In this document: positions 1 through 6,524 of the stretch, one piece after another
How the letters are laid out: each line of letters opens with the position of its first letter
Numbering within the stretch: position 1 is the stretch's first letter
DNA from: DASRCB01 sp035653295
Lineage (GTDB): Bacteria; Acidobacteriota; Terriglobia; Bryobacterales; Bryobacteraceae
Assembly (NCBI GenBank): GCA_035653295.1
Contig: DASRCB010000309.1
Location: forward strand, 1-20,240
Reading direction: 5' to 3'
Length of the DNA: 20,240 nucleotides
The notes under the pieces: model-generated
The model's database searches: none
The model's input: only the letters and a program-made list of their open reading frames with translations
What the model was told of the DNA's origin: nothing
Position numbers and translations under genes: made by a program

Positions 1-1
1 G

Positions 2-151
2 ACGGGCTTTTCGAACCTGCTTACGGCCGCGGGGCTGACGCTGGCCGACAACCAGGTCGCGTATCTGTCGGAAGCCTATTTCACGACGCCTGACGTCAGT
101 TATCTCGGCGGTCCGGCGGCAGGAGGGGTCTATGCGAAAACGATTTTCTAA
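2..151 (+). CDS. TadE-like pseudopilin, C-terminal fragment
   Basis: An open frame enters from the left edge and ends at TAA 149-151, giving about 49 residues. The visible tail (NLLTAAGLTLADNQVAYLSEAYF and onward) resembles the C-terminal part of TadE-like minor pseudopilins, which are inner-membrane or pilus-associated proteins of the Tad/Flp secretion system; the membrane segment and processing site would lie upstream, outside the window. The frame overlaps the next gene by 20 bases, and the next gene is a TadG-like protein, so the two are probably translationally coupled members of one tad operon. The assignment rests mainly on this context, because the fragment is too short for a firm family call. 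Confidence 0.55.
   Translation, partial: TGFSNLLTAAGLTLADNQVAYLSEAYFTTPDVSYLGGPAAGGVYAKTIF
121..127 (+). promoter_or_regulatory. Shine-Dalgarno site for the TadG-like gene
   Basis: AGGAGGG lies 4 bases before ATG 132 and inside the end of the upstream TadE-like frame. It supports the ATG at 132 as the start, and re-initiation by ribosomes finishing the upstream gene. Confidence 0.7.
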
Positions 152-1565
152 CCGAAACCGGCGACGGCGCGGAATCGCGACGCTTGTAACGGCGGCGTTT
201 CTGGCCCTGATGGTGCCCCTGATGGGTCTGGCGATTGACACGGGCATCATGTTCGCGGTGCATTCGAAATTATCGGCGGCATGCGACGCCGCCGCTCTCG
301 CGGGGGCTCGCGCTCTGGTCATTGGGGCCGATGAAACGACGCAGGAGACCAACGCCAAGAACACCGCCACCGAGTACATGGCGCTCAACTTTCCGGCGGG
401 CTATTTCGGCATAGCCGGGGTAACGGGCGCCAACGGCGCGGGAGCTTCGACCATCGACTCGCTCACGATCGACACGAGTGTGTCGCATCAGCGCGCGGTG
501 GACATCGTTTCCGAGGTCACTGTCAACACGATTTTCATGCGCTGGCTGGGAGTCAACAACCTGACCATGAAGTCGGAGGCAAAAGCCGTGCGCCGCGATG
601 TGAACGTGGTGCTGGTAATGGACCGCTCGGGCTCGCTTTCATTAACCGGTTCCTGCGAGCCGCTGAAGTCGGCCGCGGAGAACTTCGTCAGCCAGTTTGC
701 GCTTGGCCGCGACAACATCGGACTGGTAACGTTTGCGACGGCGTCGAAGATGAACCCGGCCGATTTCGCGCCTTCGACCAGCTTCAGCAGCCTTACGACC
801 ACAATCTCCAGCATCAGCTGCAGCGGCGGTACGAGCACGGCGCTGGGCCTCTACAACGGGTACGCACAGCTCATCAATCTCGGCACCGCCAAGACCAGTG
901 GCGCACTGAACGTCATCCTGCTGTTCACTGACGGTTACCCGACGAACATCACTGCCGTCTACCCGAACGGCAACCCCGGCTCGTGCTTCAACACGACGGG
1001 CACGCTGGTTACCACCTTCAACATTGGAACTCCGAGCGATCCTTCCACCTGGCATCCGGCCGGGATGCAAGGCCTATATACCCCGAACACGCCTGACAGC
1101 ACGCAGATTTCAAACAGCAGCGGATGTGGGTATACCGGCACCAGTTCCCTGTCGTACATACCGAATACCGACTTATACGGAAGTACGATCAACAGCGGAT
1201 ATCAGAGCCTGACAACCAGCAGCGGCCATATAACCCTGAATTACCAGAACCTGGATAACGGATCGACGAACGCCGCGGACAGTATGGGCCTTCGCATTCG
1301 GCACGGGGCCTCGCTCACGTCCGTTGCTTCTCCCAACGGAACCGGCGTTTCCGGCAGCCTTTCGGGCGTCGTGACCTACGCGATCGGGCTCGGGAACGCG
1401 GGCGGCGTGGCTGACGATTTCCTGGAGCGCTTCGCCAACGATCCACGGGCATCGAACTACGACAATACCTACGCGACCGGGCTTTACGTCGAGGCCGACG
1501 ATACCGAAGCCCTGAACGATGCATTCCTGCGGATCGCTTCGGAAATCCTCAGGCTGGCTAAGTAA
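132..1565 (+). CDS. TadG-like Flp pilus protein with von Willebrand A domain
   Basis: This 477-residue protein starts with a basic stretch (RKRFSNRNRRRRG) and one hydrophobic segment at about residues 14-36. It then shows the AVHSKLSAACDAAALAGARAL signature typical of TadG/TadE-like Tad proteins. A von Willebrand A domain follows: D164-x-S166-x-S168 (DRSGS) and D267 in FTDGYP form most of a MIDAS metal site, and the GGTST stretch near 233-237 supplies the likely threonine. Proteins of this kind are anchored in the inner membrane with the large domain in the periplasm and assist Flp pilus assembly or adhesion. The vWA fold is split by a long Ser/Thr/Asn/Gly-rich insert at about 275-400. The gene overlaps the TadE-like frame upstream and is followed by a terminator-like hairpin, so it is probably last in its operon. 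Confidence 0.85.
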   Translation: MRKRFSNRNRRRRGIATLVTAAFLALMVPLMGLAIDTGIMFAVHSKLSAACDAAALAGARALVIGADETTQETNAKNTATEYMALNFPAGYFGIAGVTGANGAGASTIDSLTIDTSVSHQRAVDIVSEVTVNTIFMRWLGVNNLTMKSEAKAVRRDVNVVLVMDRSGSLSLTGSCEPLKSAAENFVSQFALGRDNIGLVTFATASKMNPADFAPSTSFSSLTTTISSISCSGGTSTALGLYNGYAQLINLGTAKTSGALNVILLFTDGYPTNITAVYPNGNPGSCFNTTGTLVTTFNIGTPSDPSTWHPAGMQGLYTPNTPDSTQISNSSGCGYTGTSSLSYIPNTDLYGSTINSGYQSLTTSSGHITLNYQNLDNGSTNAADSMGLRIRHGASLTSVASPNGTGVSGSLSGVVTYAIGLGNAGGVADDFLERFANDPRASNYDNTYATGLYVEADDTEALNDAFLRIASEILRLAK

Positions 1566-1581
1566 AACCGAACTGATTGAG

Positions 1582-1629
1582 TCCCGCCGGGTTACCCTGT
1601 AGGAAATGGGTACATTCGGCGGGATTTTT
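1582..1629 (+). terminator. Rho-independent terminator overlapping the shc start
   Basis: An 8-bp perfect stem (TCCCGCCG 1582-1589 with CGGCGGGA 1617-1624) is followed directly by TTTTT 1625-1629. The long loop contains a second stem (TACCC 1593-1597 with GGGTA 1608-1612). It lies 16 bases after the TadG-like stop and probably ends the tad transcript. ATG 1606, the first possible shc start, falls inside the structure. Confidence 0.65.
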
Positions 1630-3564
1630 CCCGAGACGACCGACGCCGAAGTGCGCCGGTACCGGCGCGGCGCAATCAAGCCGGCGGTTCAGGACGAAAC
1701 AACGGCCGCGCGCATCGCCGAGGCCCTGAAACGTTCCTGTGGTCTTTTGTACTCGCTGCAGAACCAGGAAGGATGGTGGTGCGGAGACCTGACCGCGGAC
1801 TCCACCCTCGAATCCGACTACGTTCTGCTGCAGCTCTGGCTGCACCAGCCCGCTCCCGGTCCCTGGAATCCGCCCACGCGCAACCGCATCGATCGCGCCT
1901 GCCGCACGATTCTCGATCGCCAGCTTGCCGATGGCGGCTGGAATCTGTACCCGGGCGGCCCATCGGATATCAGCGCCACGGTGAAGGCTTACTCCGCGCT
2001 GCGAATCGCCGGGTATGCGCCGTCCGACCCCGCGATGGCCCGCGCGCGACGGCGCATTCTGGATCTCGGCGGCATTCAGTGCGCCAACAGCTACACCAAA
2101 ATCAACCTCAGCCTGTTCGGCCTGTACCCGCGCAAGTACGTGCCCAGCGTGCCGCCTGAGATCGTGCTCCTGCCCGGCGACATCCTGTACGAAATGTCCT
2201 CGTGGAGCCGGGCCATCCTGGTGCCGCTGTCCATTGTGCAGACGATGGGCAAGCAGCGCACCGCGCCAGAAGGCGTGACTCTGGAGGAGATTTTTCACCC
2301 CGACAACAAGCTGACCATGCCGTCGCGCGAACGGCTTTCGGTCCTGTTCCTGCATCTCGACAAAGTGGTGAAGCTTTGGGAGCGCCGCGGGCTGAAGGAC
2401 GTGCGCAGCGCCGCAATCCGGGAAGCCGAGCACTGGATTCTCGATCGCACGCGGTACACCGAGGGCCTGGGCGCCATTTACCCGGCGATGATGTACTTCA
2501 TCATGGCCCTCGATTCGCTGGGCTACGCCGAAGATCATCCCGATCTGGTGGACGGCATCCGCGTGTTCGATAACCTGCTGATCGAGACCGAGGACCGCTT
2601 TCAGTTCCAGCCCTGCTACTCGCCGATCTGGGATACCGCAATCGCCGCGTTCGCGCTCGGCGAGGCGAAGGCCATTTCGCAGGAGAACCTCACCCGGGCG
2701 GCGGACTGGCTGCTGGCCAAAGAGGTCCGCCGCAAGGGCGACTGGAGCGTGAAGCGGCCGAATCTCGAGCCTGGCGGCTGGGCTTTCGAATTCGCGAACG
2801 AGTACTATCCGGACATTGATGACACGGCGATGGTGCTGCTGTCTTTCCTTTACGCCCGCGGATCCGACCCGCAGCAGCAGGCGCGCGCGCGCCAGCGGGC
2901 GATTAACTGGATCGTCGGTATGCAGGGCAGCGACGGCGGCTGGGCCGCATTCGACGTCGATAACAACTGGCAGATCCTGAATAAGATTCCGTTTGCCGAC
3001 CACAACGCCATGCTGGACCCGAGCTGTCCGGACATTACCGGGCGGGTGCTGGAGGCGCTGGCGCGGCACGGTCTTTCGCCGTGGCACCCGGCCATCCAGG
3101 GCGGCGTGCGGTACCTGCTGGGCGCACAGGAGTCCGACGGAAGCTGGTACGGCCGCTGGGGCGTGAATTACATTTACGGCACGTTCCTGGCGCTGCGCGG
3201 CCTGAAGTATGCGAAAGCGAGCGCGGCGGCGCCCATCATGCAGCACGCGGCGCAGTGGATTCGCTCCGTGCAGAATGCCGACGGGGGCTGGGGCGAAACC
3301 TGCGCCAGTTACGATGTGAATCACTACGTCGCCGGACCGAGCACCGCATCGCAAACCGCCTGGGCGCTGCTGGGACTTCAGGCTACGGGCGATACTTCGT
3401 CGGCGGCCGTGCGGCGCGGGGTCGACTGGCTTCTGGACCGGCAGCTACCGAACGGGGACTGGGCCGAAGAGCTGATGACCGGCACGGGTTTTCCGCGGGT
3501 GTTTTACCTGCAATACCACTTGTACCGGCACTACTTCCCGATTCTCGCTTTAGCCTCGGTTTAG
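1606..3564 (+). CDS. shc: Squalene-hopene cyclase
   Basis: This 652-residue protein cyclises squalene to hopene or hopanol, the first committed step of hopanoid synthesis, at the inner membrane. The catalytic motif D403-I-D405-D406-T matches the DXDD acid motif of this family. Six or more QW repeats that stabilise the alpha/alpha barrel are visible: Q52-x4-W57-W58, DGGW near 110, SDGGW near 444, SDGSW near 511, ADGGW near 560 and NGDW near 618. The C-terminal GFPRVFYLQYHLYRHYFP block is also typical. Length is normal for bacterial SHC. The start is uncertain: ATG 1606 has AGGA only one base before it and lies within a terminator-like hairpin, while GTG 1651 is an in-frame alternative 15 codons later that keeps all conserved parts. 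No other hopanoid (hpn) gene is visible nearby. The gene stands alone, convergent with the next gene. Confidence 0.95.
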   Translation: MGTFGGIFPETTDAEVRRYRRGAIKPAVQDETTAARIAEALKRSCGLLYSLQNQEGWWCGDLTADSTLESDYVLLQLWLHQPAPGPWNPPTRNRIDRACRTILDRQLADGGWNLYPGGPSDISATVKAYSALRIAGYAPSDPAMARARRRILDLGGIQCANSYTKINLSLFGLYPRKYVPSVPPEIVLLPGDILYEMSSWSRAILVPLSIVQTMGKQRTAPEGVTLEEIFHPDNKLTMPSRERLSVLFLHLDKVVKLWERRGLKDVRSAAIREAEHWILDRTRYTEGLGAIYPAMMYFIMALDSLGYAEDHPDLVDGIRVFDNLLIETEDRFQFQPCYSPIWDTAIAAFALGEAKAISQENLTRAADWLLAKEVRRKGDWSVKRPNLEPGGWAFEFANEYYPDIDDTAMVLLSFLYARGSDPQQQARARQRAINWIVGMQGSDGGWAAFDVDNNWQILNKIPFADHNAMLDPSCPDITGRVLEALARHGLSPWHPAIQGGVRYLLGAQESDGSWYGRWGVNYIYGTFLALRGLKYAKASAAAPIMQHAAQWIRSVQNADGGWGETCASYDVNHYVAGPSTASQTAWALLGLQATGDTSSAAVRRGVDWLLDRQLPNGDWAEELMTGTGFPRVFYLQYHLYRHYFPILALASV

Positions 3565-3581
3565 ATCGCGATGCGGACCGA

Positions 3582-3600
3582 GGCGGGCTGAGAGCCCGCC
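3582..3600. repeat. GC-rich hairpin, type A copy 1
   Basis: GGCGGGCT 3582-3589 pairs perfectly with AGCCCGCC 3593-3600 around the loop GAG. A near-identical copy (19 of 20 bases over 20 positions) lies at 3652-3671. No T-run follows on either strand, so it is not a standard terminator. Confidence 0.8.
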
Positions 3601-3617
3601 GCAGGGCGAGGCCCTGC
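3601..3617. repeat. GC-rich hairpin, type B
   Basis: GCAGGGC 3601-3607 pairs with GCCCTGC 3611-3617 around a GAG loop. It directly abuts the type A hairpin, with no base between them. Confidence 0.75.
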
Positions 3618-3651
3618 CCCCCATGGGTTCGTATCGAGCGGGTAGCGACAA

Positions 3652-3670
3652 GGCGGGCCGAGAGCCCGCC
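3652..3670. repeat. GC-rich hairpin, type A copy 2
   Basis: GGCGGGC 3652-3658 pairs with GCCCGCC 3664-3670 around CGAGA. It differs from the copy at 3582 by a single T-to-C change and lies exactly 70 bases downstream of it. Confidence 0.8.
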
Positions 3671-3695
3671 GTGCAAGCCAAAGGCTCGCACTACA
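3670..3695. repeat. Dispersed hairpin repeat, type C copy 1
   Basis: This 26-base stretch is identical to 19664-19689. It folds into a hairpin: GTGC 3671-3674 with GCAC 3688-3691, one A-C mismatch, then AGCC 3676-3679 with GGCT 3683-3686 around loop AAA. It ends the hairpin cluster between the convergent genes shc and the zinc-ribbon gene. Confidence 0.8.
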
Positions 3696-3704
3696 GTCGG
3701 CGTT

Positions 3705-3977
3705 TCAGGAGTCGCTCTTTACCATCTCCGTCGCGGAACTTCGCAGCAGGAGCAGGAGCAGGGCCAGCAGGAAGGAGCCCTTCACCGGGGGGCCATCCTC
3801 CATGAACAATCCGACCACGCCGGAAGCTGCGGAAGCCCAGAACAGTCCGAGGGAGATGTTCTTGATGGCGCGCCCCATCTTTTGTCTGCGATTGTCCACT
3901 TTAATGGCCGTTCCGCAGACCACGCACGTGGTTTCGGTCGGCGTCATGACGGATTGGCACGCGAGGCAGCGCTGCAT
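3705..3977 (-). CDS. Small zinc-ribbon membrane protein of unknown function
   Basis: This 90-residue protein begins with two CxxC pairs (C4-x2-C7 and C18-x2-C21) that look like a short zinc ribbon. Two hydrophobic segments follow, at about residues 41-59 and 66-78, the second almost pure leucine. It is therefore probably an inner-membrane protein with a cytoplasmic zinc-binding head. Bacterial zinc-ribbon/two-helix proteins of this build are common but mostly uncharacterised, so no specific function can be given. The start ATG at 3977 is preceded on the minus strand by a weak AGGT. It runs against shc, with the hairpin cluster lying between the two 3' ends. The paired cysteines and clear membrane segments make a chance frame unlikely. 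Confidence 0.65.
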   Translation of the reverse strand: MQRCLACQSVMTPTETTCVVCGTAIKVDNRRQKMGRAIKNISLGLFWASAASGVVGLFMEDGPPVKGSFLLALLLLLLRSSATEMVKSDS

Positions 3978-4091
3978 GAGAGACCTGCACCGATAGTACG
4001 GCTTCGTAGCCCCTTAGGGAATGCGCAGTTCACCTGAGTTTGGATCAGCGGCCCCTCTCAGACGCGTTCTGGTACAGGAGTCCCTGCCGCG

Positions 4092-4097
4092 TATCAT
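4092..4097 (+). promoter_or_regulatory. Candidate -10 box for the aldo/keto reductase gene
   Basis: TATCAT ends 7 bases before ATG 4105, which would place the transcript start at or next to the start codon. No clear -35 box is seen. AGGAG at 4076-4080 is too far from either ATG to be a normal Shine-Dalgarno sequence. Confidence 0.35.
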
Positions 4098-4104
4098 GGT
4101 TCCT

Positions 4105-5076
4105 ATGAAATACCGCACGCTGGGCAGGACAGGCTTCGAAATCAGTGAGATCGGTTATGGCGCCTGGGGTATTGGCGGTGGCCAGTGGCAGGGCGGCACG
4201 GATGACGAGTCGCTGCGGGCCGTCCGCCGCGCCATCGAGCTTGGGCTGAATTTCATCGATACTGCTCTGGCGTATGGCGAGGGGCACAGCGAGCAGTTGG
4301 TGGGCAGGATCGTACGCGAAGCCGGCAAGCGGATTTATGTCGCCACCAAAGTTCCGCCGAAAAACCAGCGCTGGCCGGCGCAGCGCGGGGTGGGCATCGA
4401 CCAGGTGTTCCCGTATGACTACATCATGGAGTGCACCGATACCAGCCTGAAGAACCTCGGGCTTGACGCGATCGACGTGCAGCAGCTTCATGTCTGGAAC
4501 CCGGAGTGGATCGGGCGCGACGAATGGAAGCGCGCATTCGAGGAGCTGAAGAAGTCAGGCAAGGTTCGCGCCGTGGGCGTGTCCATCAACGACCATGATC
4601 CCGATTCCGCGCTGGAGCTGGTGAAGACCGGGCTGGTGGACACGGTGCAGGTGATCTATAACGTGTTCGACCAGTCGCCGGAACGGAACCTGTTCCCGCT
4701 GACGCGAGAGATGAACGTGGGCGTGATCGCGCGCGTGCCGCTGGACGAAGGCGCGCTCACCGGCACGATCACGGAGGAAACCGAGTTTCCCAAAGGCGAT
4801 TTCCGCGCATACTACTTCCGCGGTGACCACAGGAAGCAGGTGGTGGAGCACGTGAACGCTCTGAAGCGCGATCTGGGCGAGGTGGACGGAGCGCTGCCGG
4901 AGATTGCGCTGCGCTTCTGCCTGAGTAATCCCGCGGTGTCCACAGTGATTCCGGGCATGCGCCGCGTGCGCAATGCCGAAGCGAATATGTCGCTTTCCGA
5001 CAAAGGGCCGCTCGACGCGAAGACCATGGGGATCCTGCGGCGCCATGCCTGGGAAAAGAATTTCTACGGCGTTTAG
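4105..5076 (+). CDS. Aldo/keto reductase
   Basis: This 323-residue protein belongs to the aldo/keto reductase superfamily: a cytoplasmic TIM barrel that uses NAD(P)H to reduce aldehydes or ketones, or to oxidise alcohols or sugars. The catalytic tetrad is complete: D52 and Y57 (FIDTALAYG), K82 (VATKVPP) and H129 (QQLHVW). The N-terminal MKYRTLGRTGFEISEIGYG and the late STVIPGMR block with its cofactor-binding residues are standard. ATG 4105 is chosen because the family begins with this motif; ATG 4096 would add three residues, and a start at 4021 would add 28 non-conserved ones. The 3' end overlaps the secreted GH32 gene by 32 bases, suggesting one transcript. A sugar or sugar-derived substrate is therefore possible, but that is inference. 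Confidence 0.92.
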   Translation: MKYRTLGRTGFEISEIGYGAWGIGGGQWQGGTDDESLRAVRRAIELGLNFIDTALAYGEGHSEQLVGRIVREAGKRIYVATKVPPKNQRWPAQRGVGIDQVFPYDYIMECTDTSLKNLGLDAIDVQQLHVWNPEWIGRDEWKRAFEELKKSGKVRAVGVSINDHDPDSALELVKTGLVDTVQVIYNVFDQSPERNLFPLTREMNVGVIARVPLDEGALTGTITEETEFPKGDFRAYYFRGDHRKQVVEHVNALKRDLGEVDGALPEIALRFCLSNPAVSTVIPGMRRVRNAEANMSLSDKGPLDAKTMGILRRHAWEKNFYGV

Positions 5077-6505
5077 CGTCGCGGTTGCCGCCGCGCTGTT
5101 CGCGGCCAGCGGACCGTACGATCAGCCATACCGGCCGCAGTATCATTTCTCCCCGCGCCAGCACTGGACCAACGACCCCAACGGCACGGTTTTCTTCGAC
5201 GGCGAGTATCACCTCTTCTTCCAATACAACCCGTTCGGCGATATCTGGGGTCATATGAGTTGGGGTCATGCGGTCAGCACCGACCTGGTGCACTGGCGCG
5301 AACTGCCGGTGGCGCTGCCGGAAGCGAATGGGGTGATGATTTTCACCGGCAGCACGGTGATCGATGCGCATAACAGCAGCGGGTTCTGCGCGGGCGGGAA
5401 GCCGTGCATGGTTGCCGTCTATACCGGCCACTCGCCCGGCCGGCAGACGCAGAATCTCGCATACAGCAACGACCGCGGCCGCAGCTGGACGAAGTACTCA
5501 GGGAACCCGGTGCTCGACCTCAACATGGCCGATTTCCGCGATCCCGACGTGTTCTGGTCCGAAGCCGCGCGGCGCTGGACCATGGCCGTGTCGCTTCCCA
5601 ACGAGCATAAGATTCGGTTCTATGGCTCGACCGATCTGAAACGCTGGGCCAAGCTCAGCGACTTCGGCCCCGCGGGCGCTACCGGCGGCCAGTGGGAGTG
5701 CCCGAATCTGGTGCAATTACCGCTCGAGGGAACCGGCGAAAGGCGGTGGGTGCTGAAGGTCGGGTTGAATCCCGGAGGTCTGCAGGGCGGCTCCGGCGAG
5801 CAGTACTTCGTTGGGCGGTTCGACGGCGCGCGGTTCGTGAATGAGAATCCAGCCACGACCACGCTCTGGACCGACTATGGCAAGGATTGCTATTGCGCCC
5901 TGACGTTCAACAATCTGGCGCGCGGCGAGCAGCCGGTCATGATCGGCTGGATGAACAACTGGCAGTACGCGGTGAAGCTGCCCACATCGCCGTGGCGCGG
6001 TCAGATGACCATCCCGAGGCAATTGTCGCTGCGCAGGACGCCGGAAGGCATTCGGTTGTTCCAGCAGCCGGCGCCACAACTGAACGAACTGGACGAAAGC
6101 GGTCCGGCGCGAGACCACAGCTACCGCGTCACTCTCAGGGCTTCGCCCGGCGCCGCGCATGCGTTCGGCGTCAAGCTGCTCGCAAGCGACGGCTCGGCGA
6201 CTATCGTCGGCTACAATCGGGCCACGGCGCGGATCTACATGGACCGCAGTCACTCCGGCGACGTTGCGTTCAGCCCCGACTTCGCAACGCGAACGGAGGC
6301 GCCGCTCGAGCTGCATGGCGCGCCGCTACGGCTGGAGATCCTTGTGGACCGCTCCTCGGTCGAGTTGTTCGCCCAGGACGGGGAAGTGGCCATGACCAAT
6401 CTCGTTTTTGCGCCTCTCGACGCAGACGCCGCCAGCTTCTGGTCCGAAGGGGGCAGGATCGCTTCGCAAACGATGCAGGTCCGGCCGATGAAGTCGATCT
6501 GGTGA
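5045..6505 (+). CDS. Secreted glycoside hydrolase family 32 (levanase/inulinase/invertase type)
   Basis: This 486-residue enzyme is predicted to hydrolyse beta-fructosidic bonds in sucrose, inulin or levan. All three GH32 catalytic motifs are present: WTNDPNG with nucleophile D44, RDPD with transition-state stabiliser D166, and ECPN with acid/base E218. A five-bladed propeller (about 30-330) is followed by the usual C-terminal beta-sandwich, including the late block EILVDRSSVELFAQDG. ATG 5045 is chosen because it gives a signal peptide (KR, then a hydrophobic stretch ending ALFAASG, cleavage near 21-23), so the enzyme is exported; an upstream in-frame ATG at 4973 would bury this signal. The gene begins inside the aldo/keto reductase gene. 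Exo- or endo-acting and levan or inulin preference cannot be told from sequence alone. No sugar transporter is adjacent. Confidence 0.93.
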   Translation: MPGKRISTAFSVAVAAALFAASGPYDQPYRPQYHFSPRQHWTNDPNGTVFFDGEYHLFFQYNPFGDIWGHMSWGHAVSTDLVHWRELPVALPEANGVMIFTGSTVIDAHNSSGFCAGGKPCMVAVYTGHSPGRQTQNLAYSNDRGRSWTKYSGNPVLDLNMADFRDPDVFWSEAARRWTMAVSLPNEHKIRFYGSTDLKRWAKLSDFGPAGATGGQWECPNLVQLPLEGTGERRWVLKVGLNPGGLQGGSGEQYFVGRFDGARFVNENPATTTLWTDYGKDCYCALTFNNLARGEQPVMIGWMNNWQYAVKLPTSPWRGQMTIPRQLSLRRTPEGIRLFQQPAPQLNELDESGPARDHSYRVTLRASPGAAHAFGVKLLASDGSATIVGYNRATARIYMDRSHSGDVAFSPDFATRTEAPLELHGAPLRLEILVDRSSVELFAQDGEVAMTNLVFAPLDADAASFWSEGGRIASQTMQVRPMKSIW

Positions 6506-6513
6506 GCGGGGCC

Positions 6514-6519
6514 TAAAAT
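6514..6519 (+). promoter_or_regulatory. Candidate -10 box for the 809-residue protein gene
   Basis: TAAAAT ends 5 bases before TTG 6525 and 9 bases after the GH32 stop. No Shine-Dalgarno sequence precedes TTG 6525, so a leaderless transcript is plausible. No convincing -35 box is visible. Confidence 0.35.
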
Positions 6520-6524
6520 AGAAG

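Noticed and set aside
1558..3354. 598-residue open frame antisense to shc
   Set aside because: It lies wholly opposite a gene with diagnostic cyclase motifs. Its Arg/Ala/Val/His-rich product shows no domain, and long antisense frames are expected in GC-rich genes with strong third-position bias.
3582..3670. Hairpin cluster as a bidirectional terminator
   Set aside because: The stems are strong, but no T-run follows on either strand, so a standard Rho-independent terminator is not supported. A 3'-end stabilising role remains possible.
3582..3695. CRISPR-like array
   Set aside because: There are only two type A copies with hairpin arms, no regular spacers, and no cas gene in the window.
4021..4104. 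Upstream ATG 4021 as the aldo/keto reductase start
   Set aside because: The extra residues are not conserved in the family, and a -10-like element sits within this stretch, so it is probably untranslated.
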